Shown: positions 42,443 to 50,739, numbered from the stretch's first letter. The stretch: 64,000 nt of DNA from Streptomyces sp. NBC_00878 (GCF_026341515.1 NZ_JAPEOK010000001.1:4588001-4652000), one strand, 5' to 3'. Notes: generated by a model from the sequence alone, not told the origin. Made by a program: numbers and translations.

Positions 42443-43621
42443 TCAACCCTTCGGTTCCCTGGGAAGGCCGAGCACCCGCTCGGCGATGATCGTGCGCTGG
42501 ACCTCGTCCGAACCGCCGTAGATCGTGTCGGCCCGGCTGAACAGGAACAGGTGCTGCAACGCGTCCAGTTCGTAGGGCGCCGAAGCCGACCACTCCACCG
42601 GCCCCACCGCCCCCGCCGTTCCCCGCACCCGCATCGCCAGCTCCCCGAGCCGCTGATGCCACCGCCCCCACAACAACTTGGCCACACTGGGAGCACCCAG
42701 GCTCTGCCCCTGGCCCTGGCCCCCCGAACTCCCCAGCGTCCGCAGAGCGTTCCACCGCATGACCCGCAACTCGGCCCACTGCCGCACGAGACAGTCCCGT
42801 ACGACCGGATCGTCCACCGCACCCGTCGACACGGCCGCCTCCACCACCCGCCCCAACTCCTGGGCGAAGCCGATCTGCTGGGCGAGCGTGGACACACCCC
42901 GCTCGAAGCCGAGCAGGCTCATCGCGACCTGCCACCCGTTGCCCTCGCCCCCGACGACGTGCTCCACGCGCGCGTGCGCCCCGTCGAAGAAGACCTCGTT
43001 GAACTCGCTCGTCCCCGTCATCTGGCGAATCGGCCGCACCTCGATCCGCCCCGGCTGGTCCATCGGTACGAGCAGAAAACTCAGCCCGCGATGCCGCCGC
43101 GACCCCGCCTCCGTACGGGCCAACACGAAGCACCAGTCCGCCTCGTGCGCGAGCGAGGTCCAGATCTTCTGCCCGGTGACCCGGTACCCGCCCGCGTCGC
43201 CGTCCCGTACGGCCGCCGTACGGACACCCGCGAGGTCGGACCCCGCACCCGGCTCGCTGTACCCCTGACACCAGAGCTCGTCCCCGGCAGCTATCGGCGG
43301 CAGGAAACGGGACTTCTGCTCGTCGCTGCCGTGGGCGATGAGGGTGGGGGCAAGCAGGTTCTCCCCGATGTGCCCGGTACGGGCGGGAGCCCGGGACCGC
43401 GCATACTCCTCGGCCCAGACAACCTGCTGACTGAGCCCGGCGAGCCGATTCCCATACCCACCCTCGCCCCACCCGAGCCCGATCCACCCGGCCGCACCCA
43501 ACGTCCGTTCCCACGCCCCGCGTTCCCCGGCTCCGGCTCCGGCTCCGGCTACGTGCTCGGCCAGCCAGGCACGCGCCTCGGCCCGAAACGCCGCATCCTC
43601 CAACGTGAACCCGAAATCCAA
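42443..43621 (-). CDS. Acyl-CoA dehydrogenase
   Basis: A 392-residue acyl-CoA dehydrogenase. It contains WCQGYSEPGAGSDLAGVRTA, QKIWTSLAHEADWCFVLART and the C-terminal FLFSRADTIYGGSDEVQRTI, then IAERVLGLPREPKG. The YGGSDEVQ pattern marks the FadE29-like half of alpha/beta dehydrogenases, whose partner carries the GGIGFTWE type. The partner could be either of the dehydrogenases at 9460 or 47325. A short Ala-Gly repeat near residue 25 comes from a CCGGCT microsatellite. Operon position is after the SDR gene; a copy of the dispersed element lies in the 94-bp gap. Confidence 0.93.
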   Translation of the reverse strand: MDFGFTLEDAAFRAEARAWLAEHVAGAGAGAGERGAWERTLGAAGWIGLGWGEGGYGNRLAGLSQQVVWAEEYARSRAPARTGHIGENLLAPTLIAHGSDEQKSRFLPPIAAGDELWCQGYSEPGAGSDLAGVRTAAVRDGDAGGYRVTGQKIWTSLAHEADWCFVLARTEAGSRRHRGLSFLLVPMDQPGRIEVRPIRQMTGTSEFNEVFFDGAHARVEHVVGGEGNGWQVAMSLLGFERGVSTLAQQIGFAQELGRVVEAAVSTGAVDDPVVRDCLVRQWAELRVMRWNALRTLGSSGGQGQGQSLGAPSVAKLLWGRWHQRLGELAMRVRGTAGAVGPVEWSASAPYELDALQHLFLFSRADTIYGGSDEVQRTIIAERVLGLPREPKG

Positions 43622-43638
43622 GGTGCCCTCCCACCGCC

Positions 43639-43670
43639 CTTAAGGGGCGCGGGGAACTGCGCGCTCAGCC
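43639..43670 (+). repeat. Dispersed GC-rich element
   Basis: A plus-strand copy (CCTTAAGGGGCGCGGGGAAC core, with GCTCAGCC end) sits between the SDR and dehydrogenase genes of one operon, so it is transcribed with them. Confidence 0.85.
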
Positions 43671-43715
43671 ACAGCCAACCCGCACCCACCAACCAGCCCA
43701 GCCCCTACGGCGCGC

Positions 43716-44639
43716 TCACTCCTGCCCAGCCGCGCGCCGCGCAGTTCGCGCAGCGGCCCGCGCCATCTCCTCCACCCGCTCAAGCAACGGCATCGGATCC
43801 ACCCCCACCGTCCCCGGCAGAAAGTCCGCGATCCTCTCCGGCGTCCACGCCGCCCCCTCCGCGTACCCCGAACGGAGTTCCCTCGGCTGCGCCCACACCG
43901 CGATCTTCGGCCCCGCGATGGTGTAGACCTGCCCGGTGATCCGCTCCTCCCGCGCCCGCTCGGACAGCAGGTACACCACGAGCGCGGCCACATCCTCGGG
44001 CTCGCCGATCTCCTTCAACTCCATCGGCACGTTCGCCGACATGCGCGTACGGGCGACCGGCGCGACCGCGTTCGCCGTGACCCCGTACTTGTGGAGCCCG
44101 AGCGCGGCGCTCCGTACGAGCGAGATGATCCCGCCCTTCGCGGCGCTGTAGTTGGCCTGGGAGACGGACCCCTGGTGGTTGCCGCTGGTGAAGCCGATGA
44201 GCGTGCCGGAGCCCTGCCGCCGCATCACGGCGGACGCCGCGCGGAAGACCGTGAACGTGCCCTTCAGGTGCGTGGCGATGACCGGATCCCACTCCTCCTC
44301 GGACATGTTGAAGAGCATCCGCTCGCGCAGGATCCCGGCCACGCACACGACCCCGTCGAGTTGCCCGTACGTCTCCAGTGCCGTGTCGACGACCCGCTGT
44401 CCGCCCGCCATCGTCGAGATGTCGTCGGCCACCGCGACCGCGCTTCCGTCGGCCGCCTCGATCTCCTTGACCACGGCGTCGGCGATCTCGCTGGTCGGTT
44501 CCGCGCCCTCGATCGACACCCCGTAGTCGTTGACGACGACCCGTGCGCCCTCGGCCGCGGCCGACAGCGCCACCGCGCGCCCGATGCCCCGGCCCGCCCC
44601 GGTCACGGCGACGACCTTGCCTGCCAAGAAGTTCCCCAC
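43716..44639 (-). CDS. SDR family oxidoreductase
   Basis: A 307-residue short-chain dehydrogenase. The cofactor motif is VVAVTGAGRGIGRAVALSAA, and the catalytic Ser and Tyr-Lys are in FTSGNHQGSVSQANYSAAKG. The C-terminal extension of about 50 residues (ELRSGYAEGAAWTPERIADF) resembles the multifunctional 17beta-HSD4-like group that oxidises 3-hydroxyacyl-CoA. It is the first gene of an operon and is preceded by a CTGAC palindrome 24 bp from the ATG. The cyclase gene is divergent with 97 bp between. Confidence 0.93.
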   Translation of the reverse strand: MGNFLAGKVVAVTGAGRGIGRAVALSAAAEGARVVVNDYGVSIEGAEPTSEIADAVVKEIEAADGSAVAVADDISTMAGGQRVVDTALETYGQLDGVVCVAGILRERMLFNMSEEEWDPVIATHLKGTFTVFRAASAVMRRQGSGTLIGFTSGNHQGSVSQANYSAAKGGIISLVRSAALGLHKYGVTANAVAPVARTRMSANVPMELKEIGEPEDVAALVVYLLSERAREERITGQVYTIAGPKIAVWAQPRELRSGYAEGAAWTPERIADFLPGTVGVDPMPLLERVEEMARAAARTARRAAGQE

Positions 44640-44662
44640 GCCCCGGCCCCTTCCCGCAGTTT

Positions 44663-44677
44663 CTGACGGTCCGTTAG
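44663..44677. promoter_or_regulatory. CTGAC-type palindromic operator (site 5)
   Basis: CTGACGGTCCGTTAG lies 24 bp before the SDR start. One base breaks the right half (GTTAG). Confidence 0.72.
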
Positions 44678-44691
44678 ATTCGTACTCGGAT

Positions 44692-44706
44692 TCTACGACC
44701 CGTCAG
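44692..44706. promoter_or_regulatory. Weak CTGAC-type operator (site 6)
   Basis: TCTACGACCCGTCAG has a good right half-site but a poor left one. It lies 31 bp before the cyclase start and 29 bp from site 5, so the divergent promoters may share a protein. Confidence 0.5.
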
Positions 44707-44736
44707 ATACCTGGAGACAAGCCCCGGGGAGTACTC

Positions 44737-45663
44737 ATGTCGATGCCGGCCGAGTTCCACGAGATCGCCAAGCGCGTGAACAACTGGGGCCGTTGGGGGG
44801 CCGACGACGAGATCGGCACGCTGAACCTGATCACCGACGAGGTCATGCGCGAAGCCGCGGCGACGGTACGTACGGGCCGCCGCGTTCCGCTCGCGCTGCC
44901 GCTCCGGGAGGACGGTGTGCAGACCGGGATGATGCCGGGCCGGATCAACCCGCTGCACGCGATGGTGCAGATCAACCAGGAGCTGTTCGGGCCCGGCACG
45001 GTCGCGTGCAGCGATGACGCCGTGACGATGGGCCTCCAGGCGGCCACCCACTGGGACGCGCTGACCCATGTCTCGCACTCGGGAAAGATCTACAACGGCC
45101 GCCCGGCCGGCACCGTCACGGCCCACGGCGGCGCCGAGTTCAGCGGCATCGACAAGCCCCGCCACATCGTCTCGCGCGGCGTCCTCCTCGACGTGGCCCG
45201 CGCGCTCGGCAAGGACCGCCTCGACGGCGGACACGCGGTGACCCCGGAAGACCTCGAAGCGGCCGAGGAGATGAGCGGCACGAGGGTCCGCTCGGGCGAC
45301 ATCGTCCTCGTACGCACCGGCCAGATCCAGCTCTATCTGGCGGGCGACAAGCACGCGTACGCGTTCCCGTCGCCCGGCCTGTCCGTCCGCACCCCGGAGT
45401 GGTTCCACGCGCGCGATGTGGCCGCCGTCGCGAACGACACCCTCACCTTTGAGATATTTCCGCCGGAAATAGAGGACTTGTGGCTTCCCGTGCACGCCCT
45501 CGATCTGGTCGACATGGGCATGCTCCAGGGCCAGAACTGGAATCTCGAAGACTTGTCCACAGCCTGTGGACAAGTCGGCCGCCATGCGTTCCTACTGTCG
45601 GCGATGCCCGAACCGTTCGTCGGCGCCACGGGGACGCCGGTGGCACCGGTCGCGATCCTCTGA
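44737..45663 (+). CDS. Cyclase family protein (kynurenine formamidase-like)
   Basis: A 308-residue metal-dependent hydrolase of the cyclase family. The metal site is visible as ATHWDALTHVSHSGKIYNGR (H-x-D-x3-H). The N-terminus EFHEIAKRVNNWGRWGADDE and C-terminal LPVHALDLVDMGMLQGQNWN are typical. Family members hydrolyse formyl or lactone-type bonds, or dehydrate; this form is common next to steroid and aromatic degradation genes. The ATG has GGGGAG 5 bp upstream. It is divergent from the SDR operon under the paired palindromes. Confidence 0.9.
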   Translation: MSMPAEFHEIAKRVNNWGRWGADDEIGTLNLITDEVMREAAATVRTGRRVPLALPLREDGVQTGMMPGRINPLHAMVQINQELFGPGTVACSDDAVTMGLQAATHWDALTHVSHSGKIYNGRPAGTVTAHGGAEFSGIDKPRHIVSRGVLLDVARALGKDRLDGGHAVTPEDLEAAEEMSGTRVRSGDIVLVRTGQIQLYLAGDKHAYAFPSPGLSVRTPEWFHARDVAAVANDTLTFEIFPPEIEDLWLPVHALDLVDMGMLQGQNWNLEDLSTACGQVGRHAFLLSAMPEPFVGATGTPVAPVAIL

Positions 45664-45669
45664 CCCCTG

Positions 45670-45721
45670 GGGACGTCCCGCTGGCCCCTGGGGACGTCCC
45701 GCCGACCCCTGGGGACGCCCC
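45670..45721 (+). repeat. 21-bp tandem repeat with GGGACGTCCC core
   Basis: Three copies at a 21-bp spacing follow the cyclase stop. The first two carry the perfect palindrome GGGACGTCCC (45670-45679 and 45691-45700), the third GGGACGCCCC. Two helical turns per unit suits cooperative protein binding, though the position is downstream of a gene. Confidence 0.88.
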
Positions 45722-45724
45722 GCC

Positions 45725-46117
45725 GACCTCCGGGACTCTCCACCGACCAGGTTCGGCTGGCGGCGCGGCGGTGCTGACCCCGAGCACGGCACCGCGCGCC
45801 GCCATCCGGCTCCGGCGCACCCGCCCCGCTCCTGGCCCTGGAGGAGCCGACGCCGAATCGCGACCCACGCTCGCCAAGGGCCCCCGTCACCGGAACCCTC
45901 GCCGTCCCCTCACAGCGAATCGCTGAACACAAGCGTGATCAAACGGACACCTCACGTCAACACCCGTTCGGTGATTAGTGGCTTACGCGCCCTTTGTGAC
46001 GCCATGGATGGAAGCACGATCCGGCGCATCGGGCGGCACGGGGCAAGTAGGGCGCGGGCCCCGTGCTTCCGTGCTCCGCCCGGAGGTCCGGATGCCACGT
46101 GCGGGGCACAGGGGGGC
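45725..46117. other. Intergenic region, no gene seen
   Basis: About 390 bp after the 21-bp repeats show no convincing coding frame; the possible frames have poor third-position bias and no ribosome site. The stretch near 45945-45990 is unusually AT-rich and may hold a promoter, but no defined box pair was found. Confidence 0.5.
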
Positions 46118-46145
46118 GGTCGCGCAGTTCCCCGCGCCCCTAAAA
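46118..46145 (-). repeat. Dispersed GC-rich element, inverted copy
   Basis: A minus-strand copy (GGTCGCGCAGTTCCCCGCG, then CCCCTAAAA) lies in the long gap before the HATPase gene. Confidence 0.9.
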
Positions 46146-46300
46146 GGGGCACGCCCGCCCGGCCAGAAGGGGTACGCCCGCTCGCCCCAGAAGGACACCG
46201 TCCGCACGCCCCCGAAAGGACACGGTCGCACGCCCCGAAAGGACACTGCGGCCCGCCCTGAAGGGGCACTGCGGCCAGCCCTGAAGGAACACGAACGGCC
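46146..46300. repeat. Degenerate tandem array after the HATPase gene
   Basis: About six imperfect units of 19-23 bp, each with AAAGGACAC/AAGGGGCAC and CGCACGCCCC-like parts, follow directly on the dispersed element. They end at the 3' end of the HATPase gene. No ORF with support crosses them. Confidence 0.7.
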
Positions 46301-46304
46301 CGGC

Positions 46305-46844
46305 TCAGACCACCTCGTACGCCAAGTCCCCGTACGCCGCCAGCGCCGCGTCGTACGTCATGGCGCCCGCCGCCCTCGCCGAACAGCGGTCCACCTCGCA
46401 CCAGATGCGCTTGCCCGCACCCTCCGCGCTCCAGCCCCAGCGATCCGCGAGGCCGTCGACGAGCGCCAGGCCGCGGCCGTTGGTCTCGTCGCGGTCCGCG
46501 CAGCGGGGGCGCGGCGGACGGGTGCAGGCGTCGAGCACCTCCAGGCGGACGGTGGCGACGGCCTCCCCCACGGCCCGCTCCCCTACGGCCCGCTCCCCGG
46601 CGGTCAGCCCCTCGCCCGTCGGCCCGGTCACCGCACCCGGCAGCGACAGACGCAGCACGGCCGGACGGCCGGTGTGCACCACGGCGTTGGTGACCAGTTC
46701 GGAGACAAGCAGGATCAACGTCTCGGCAAGTGGCTCATCGACCTCTATCCCGGACCCGGCGAGGCGCGAACGAGCCCATCTCCGGGCTCGCCCCACCTCT
46801 GCTGGGTCGGGCCGGATTTCCAGCTGCACTTGAAGCACCTGCAC
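46305..46844 (-). CDS. ATP-binding protein (anti-sigma factor-type HATPase)
   Basis: A 179-residue histidine-kinase-like ATPase of the RsbW/SpoIIAB group. The N-box is TLILLVSELVTNAVVHTGRP and the G-box region is DRDETNGRGLALVDGLADRW. An Ala/Gly/Glu-rich insert (near residue 80, from a CTCCCC-type repeat) splits the domain. Such proteins bind sigma factors or STAS antagonists; the STAS gene at 53102 and ECF sigma at 53928 are candidate partners by distance only. GTG at 46844 is the start; no clear ribosome site. It is monocistronic. Confidence 0.86.
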   Translation of the reverse strand: MQVLQVQLEIRPDPAEVGRARRWARSRLAGSGIEVDEPLAETLILLVSELVTNAVVHTGRPAVLRLSLPGAVTGPTGEGLTAGERAVGERAVGEAVATVRLEVLDACTRPPRPRCADRDETNGRGLALVDGLADRWGWSAEGAGKRIWCEVDRCSARAAGAMTYDAALAAYGDLAYEVV

Positions 46845-47324
46845 CGCTCACACCATCCGAACCGGCGGACACATCGCCTCGCGCCTCGCAAGGGCCACGA
46901 TCGTGGTCAGAAAAGGGCTCACGGAACGTGATTCCCTTAGGAGACAGCATGGTTGACGTACAGTCACCCCAACAAGCGCTTCGGGCATATTCCAGCGCGA
47001 AGGAGTACGCGTGCGGCATACTGTGCGACGCTCGTCGCGGGGAGTCGAACAGGCAGGAACGGTCCTGCTCCCTGCCTCGCGAGCGGTACGCATCGCCGGA
47101 TCCGGAGTTGCCTCAGGGGCAACACCGTGATGACTCGGCCTCAGCACCACTCGCATCTCACACAAGGTACCGGAGCACAGCTCCGACTCCAGGCCGTCAC
47201 GAGTCACGCCTAGGACACAACCCGATATCAACGCTCGGTAATTCCGGTATGCCACGTTCAGTGACATCCGTCCGTTCAGGGCCGTTCCGTCGTGCCACGA
47301 TCGGCGGCAATGATCGTGCACAGT
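46845..47324. other. Intergenic region, AT-richer than neighbours
   Basis: This 480-bp gap holds the promoter side of the HATPase gene and the tail of the dehydrogenase operon. One plus-strand ATG at 46949 has AGGAG 7 bp upstream (MVDVQSPQQALRAYSSAKEY), but codon use is poor and no domain is seen. The gap may be a former gene or foreign DNA. Confidence 0.5.
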
Positions 47325-48218
47325 TCATGTCCGGGGCCCCGGCGCGGCGGATTGCAGATCCTCGGCGAGCGCCTCCTCCGCCTCGGCCGCGCTCTGCCCG
47401 CGACGCGCCCGCAACCAGGCACGTTTGAGGTGAAGGTGCACGTCGGACTCCCACGTGAATCCCATCCCGCCGTGCACCTGGAGGCAGTCGCGGGCGCCGC
47501 GCTCGGCGGCCTCGTCGGCCAGCAGCCCGGCCGCCGCGATGTCGAGCGGATCGGCCGTGACGGCGGCCGCGTACACCGCGCCACGCGCCACCTCCACGCG
47601 CACCAGCATCTCGGAGCACAGGTGTTTCACCGCCTGGAAGGCCCCGATCGGCTGCCCGAACTGCTCACGGGTCCGGGCGTGTTGCACGGCCAGTTCGCAG
47701 GTGCGGGCGGCGGAGCCCAACTGCTCGGCGGCGGTCAGCAGCGCGGCCACCGGGTCGGGCGGCGCGGCGCGGGGCACCCGGTGCAGCGGTGTCAGCGGGT
47801 CCGCCGAGCGCATCGGGACGGCTCCGGTCACGTCTCCGCGTACGACGTCGGCGGCGTCCAGCCATTCGACGAGTGTGCCGTCGACGGCCGCGACGACGGT
47901 CTCTCCGGTGGCGGCACCGGGTACCTCGCCGGCCGCGAGGTGCGTGGCCACGAGCGGTCCGGTCAGCAGCGCCCGGCCGGCCTCCTCGAAGGCCAGCACC
48001 GCCTCCGGGAGCCCCAGTCCGACCCCGCCCGCCGACTCGGGCAGCCGCAGCGCGAAGAAGCCCGCCTCGCCCAACTCCCGCCAGAGCGCACGGTCGAGGT
48101 TCGGGGCGTCCGGGGCGTCCACGGCGGCCCGCAGCCGCTCCCGTCCGAAGCGCCGGACCAGCAGTTCGCGTACCCCCGCCCGCAATGCCCGTTGATCATC
48201 AGTGAGTTGGAAATCCAT
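47325..48218 (-). CDS. Short acyl-CoA dehydrogenase
   Basis: A 297-residue dehydrogenase, shorter than the usual 380 residues. It has MDFQLTDDQRALRAGVRELL and the C-terminal EQFGQPIGAFQAVKHLCSEM and QVHGGMGFTWESDVHLHLKR. The middle beta-domain is reduced, as in the ChsE1/FadE28-like subunits that need a longer partner for the FAD and substrate site. The gene lies 4 bp after the larger dehydrogenase at 48223, so a heterotetramer from one operon is the best model. It is the last gene after the amidohydrolase. Confidence 0.9.
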   Translation of the reverse strand: MDFQLTDDQRALRAGVRELLVRRFGRERLRAAVDAPDAPNLDRALWRELGEAGFFALRLPESAGGVGLGLPEAVLAFEEAGRALLTGPLVATHLAAGEVPGAATGETVVAAVDGTLVEWLDAADVVRGDVTGAVPMRSADPLTPLHRVPRAAPPDPVAALLTAAEQLGSAARTCELAVQHARTREQFGQPIGAFQAVKHLCSEMLVRVEVARGAVYAAAVTADPLDIAAAGLLADEAAERGARDCLQVHGGMGFTWESDVHLHLKRAWLRARRGQSAAEAEEALAEDLQSAAPGPRT

Positions 48219-48222
48219 ACGG

Positions 48223-49377
48223 TCACCGCCCCTTCGGGAGGCCCAGGATCCGTTCGGCCACGATGTTCCGCTGGATCTGCGAGGTGCCGGCCGCGATGGT
48301 GTACGAGAGGGACGACAGCCGGTCGAGCGTCCACCGGCTGTCGAGGTCGAGCGCCTCGGGGCCGAGGACCTCCGCCGCCGCGTCGTACAGCTCCTGCCGC
48401 GCGCGCGAGTACCTCAGTTTGAAAACCGAACCCCCGATGCCCGGCACTCCGCCCGCCCGCTCCGACTCGCTGACGTTCCACTGCGTGAGCCGCCACAGCG
48501 CGCGGAACTCGGCATTGAGACGACCGAGCCCGCGGCGCAGCACGGCGTCGTCCCAGCGGCCGTTCTTCCGCGCCTCGCGGGCGAGTTCGCCGAGGACGCG
48601 CCGGCAGGCCACCACCTCGCCCACGAAGGCCGTACCGCGCTCGAACGACAGCGTCACCATGGTCACGCGCCAGCCGTCGTTCTCCGCACCGACCCGGTTG
48701 GCGACGGGCACCCGCACCTCGTCGAGGAACACTTCCGCGAACTCGGTCGAGCCCGCGAGCGTACGCAGTGGACGTACCGTGATCCCCGGCGCGTCCATCG
48801 GCATCGCGAGCCACGAAATCCCCCGGTGCTTGGGCGCCTTCGCATCCGTCCGCACCAACAGCTCGCACCAGTCGGCGACTTCCGCGTGGGAGGTCCAGAT
48901 CTTGGAGCCGCTCACCACGTAGTCGTCGCCGTCCCGCCACGCGCGCGTGCGCAGCGCCGCGAGGTCCGAGCCGGCGTCCGGCTCGCTGAACCCCTGGCAC
49001 CACACCTCCTCGCCGCGCAGCACGGGCGGCAGCCAGCGCGCCCGCTGTTCGGCGCTCCCCTCGGCCGCGATGGTGGGCCCGGCGTGCAGCAGTCCGACGA
49101 AATTGGCCCCTACGTAGGGCGCGCCCGCGTTTTCCGTCTCCTCCAGGAAGATCAGATGCTGCGTGGGCGTGGCCCCGCGGCCCCCCGCGTCGATGGGCCA
49201 GTGAAGCCCCGCGTACCCGGCGTCGTACAGCGTGCGCTGCCATCCGAGGTCGTACGCGCGCCTGCCGGGCCAGTCGTCGGGCGAGGGCTTCGGAGGCAGC
49301 CCGGGGAGCACCTTGGCGAGCCACTCCCGCAGCCGCCCCCGGAAGTCCTCCTCCTCGGGCGTGTAGGAGAGGTCCAT
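48223..49377 (-). CDS. Acyl-CoA dehydrogenase
   Basis: A 384-residue dehydrogenase of the FadE29/ChsE2-like type. Characteristic parts are WCQGFSEPDAGSDLAALRTR, SGSKIWTSHAEVADWCELLV, and the C-terminal SSLSYTIAAGTSQIQRNIVA, then ERILGLPKGR. It pairs with the short subunit downstream to form an alpha/beta enzyme (inference from order and sequence). Substrates of this group include CoA thioesters of steroid or branched side chains. It starts 13 bp after the amidohydrolase stop; the junction holds a 14-bp tandem duplication of the start region. Confidence 0.93.
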   Translation of the reverse strand: MDLSYTPEEEDFRGRLREWLAKVLPGLPPKPSPDDWPGRRAYDLGWQRTLYDAGYAGLHWPIDAGGRGATPTQHLIFLEETENAGAPYVGANFVGLLHAGPTIAAEGSAEQRARWLPPVLRGEEVWCQGFSEPDAGSDLAALRTRAWRDGDDYVVSGSKIWTSHAEVADWCELLVRTDAKAPKHRGISWLAMPMDAPGITVRPLRTLAGSTEFAEVFLDEVRVPVANRVGAENDGWRVTMVTLSFERGTAFVGEVVACRRVLGELAREARKNGRWDDAVLRRGLGRLNAEFRALWRLTQWNVSESERAGGVPGIGGSVFKLRYSRARQELYDAAAEVLGPEALDLDSRWTLDRLSSLSYTIAAGTSQIQRNIVAERILGLPKGR

Positions 49378-49396
49378 TACTTGAGGTCCATCACTT
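49369..49396. repeat. 14-bp tandem duplication at an operon junction
   Basis: GAGGTCCATTACTT is followed at once by GAGGTCCATCACTT, and a third partial GAGGTCC follows. The duplication covers the start codon of the acyl-CoA dehydrogenase and the stop of the amidohydrolase, so two alternative ATGs exist in different frames; one yields only MDLK. Confidence 0.88.
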
Positions 49397-50584
49397 GTCG
49401 AGGTCCAGGCTCAGCATGCGGATGGCGTTCCCGCGCATCAGCTTGTAGACCGTCTCGTCGTCGAGGCCCTTCACATGGTCGAGGGCGACCTCCTTGGTGT
49501 GCGGGAAGGTCGAGTCGACGTGCGGGTAGTCGGTCTCGAAGGTCGCGTTGTCCCGGCCCACCACGTCCAGCGACGCGACGCCGTGCTTGTCGCGGAAGAA
49601 GCAGCAGAAGATCTGCCGGTAGTAGTAGGTGGAGGGCGGCTCGGGGATCAGGTCCCTGACCCCGCCCCAGGCCCGGTGCTCCTCCCACACGTCGTCGGCG
49701 CGCTCCAGGGCGTACGGGATCCAGCCCATCTGCCCTTCGGAGTAGGCGAGTTTGAGCTGCGGGAACTTCACCAGCACCCCGCTGAACAGGAAGTCCATCA
49801 TCGAGGCCATGGCGTTGTTGAAGCTGAGCGAGGCCTGAACGGCGGGCGGGGCGTCCGGGGACGCGGCGGGCATCTGGCTGCTGCTGCCGATGTGCATGTT
49901 GACGACCGTGCCGGTCTCCTGGCAGACCGCGAAGAACGGGTCCCAGTAGCCGGAGTGGATGGACGGCAGCCCGAGGTGGGTCGGGATCTCGGAGAAGGTC
50001 ACGGCCCGCACTCCCCGGGCCGCGTTGTGCCGGATCTCGGCGACCGCGAGGTCGATGTCCCAGAGCGGGATGATGCACAGCGGGATGAGCCGGCCGCCGC
50101 TGTCGCCGCACCACTCCTCGACCATGAAGTCGTTGTACGCGCGCACGCAGGCCAGCGCGACCTCCTTGTCGTGCGCCTCGGCAAAGGTCTGCCCGCAGAA
50201 CCGCGGGAAGGTCGGGAAGCAGAGCGAACCCTCGACGTGGTTCGCGTCCATGTCCTTGAGCCGCTCGGCCGGATCCCAGCACCCCGGCCGCATCTCCGCG
50301 CGCGTGATGCCCTCAAGGGTCATCTCGTCGCGGTCGAAGCCGACGGCGGCGATGTTGCGCTTGTACGGGAACTTGAGGTCCTCGTAGATCCACCAGTCGG
50401 TCGGCGGCCCGTCCGGGTCCATCGTGATCCGGTACTTGCCCGCCACGTAGGCGAGTTCACCGATCCCGGCCGTCAGCGGCTTGGGCCCGCGGTCCTGGTA
50501 CTTCTTCGGCAGCCAGGTCTCGAAGAGGTTCGCGGGCTCGATCACATGGTCGTCGACGCTGATGATGCGGGGCAGTTCGGTCAT
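49391..50584 (-). CDS. Amidohydrolase family protein (ACMSD-like)
   Basis: A 397-residue TIM-barrel metal hydrolase. The N-terminus IISVDDHVIEPANLFETWLP contains the D-x-H metal motif of ACMSD-like decarboxylases/hydrolases. Further metal ligands lie at VVNMHIGSSSQMPAASPDAP (His) and NATFETDYPHVDSTFPHTKE (Asp). It may decarboxylate or hydrolyse a cyclic intermediate. It is the first gene of the amidohydrolase-dehydrogenase-dehydrogenase operon and lies 33 bp from a perfect CTGAC palindrome. Confidence 0.93.
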   Translation of the reverse strand: MTELPRIISVDDHVIEPANLFETWLPKKYQDRGPKPLTAGIGELAYVAGKYRITMDPDGPPTDWWIYEDLKFPYKRNIAAVGFDRDEMTLEGITRAEMRPGCWDPAERLKDMDANHVEGSLCFPTFPRFCGQTFAEAHDKEVALACVRAYNDFMVEEWCGDSGGRLIPLCIIPLWDIDLAVAEIRHNAARGVRAVTFSEIPTHLGLPSIHSGYWDPFFAVCQETGTVVNMHIGSSSQMPAASPDAPPAVQASLSFNNAMASMMDFLFSGVLVKFPQLKLAYSEGQMGWIPYALERADDVWEEHRAWGGVRDLIPEPPSTYYYRQIFCCFFRDKHGVASLDVVGRDNATFETDYPHVDSTFPHTKEVALDHVKGLDDETVYKLMRGNAIRMLSLDLDK

Positions 50585-50616
50585 GAGTCCCCTCCGCCTT
50601 GGCCAACTGCAAGTAT

Positions 50617-50631
50617 CTGACGGACCGTCAG
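50617..50631. promoter_or_regulatory. CTGAC-type palindromic operator (site 7, perfect)
   Basis: CTGACGGACCGTCAG is a perfect 15-bp palindrome around a central A. It lies 32 bp before the amidohydrolase start, on the promoter shared with the divergent ligase region. Confidence 0.83.
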
Positions 50632-50705
50632 TTATCGGCCCCTTAGAAGGCTAGCCCCGCACCCCTGGACCGACAAGCCACCTGGCTCTACGCTCTCCAG
50701 CCAAT

Positions 50706-50720
50706 CTGACTACCCGTCAG
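50706..50720. promoter_or_regulatory. CTGAC-type palindromic operator (site 8)
   Basis: CTGACTACCCGTCAG lies directly before the structured leader of the acyl-CoA ligase. Its distance (89 bp) from site 7 gives each divergent gene its own site. Confidence 0.78.
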
Positions 50721-50739
50721 CCAAGGCGAGTGAGCCGAA

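Noticed and set aside
46949..47428. Plus-strand ORF with AGGAG ribosome site
   Set aside because: Codon use is unlike the neighbours, there is no recognisable domain, and it runs antisense into the dehydrogenase.
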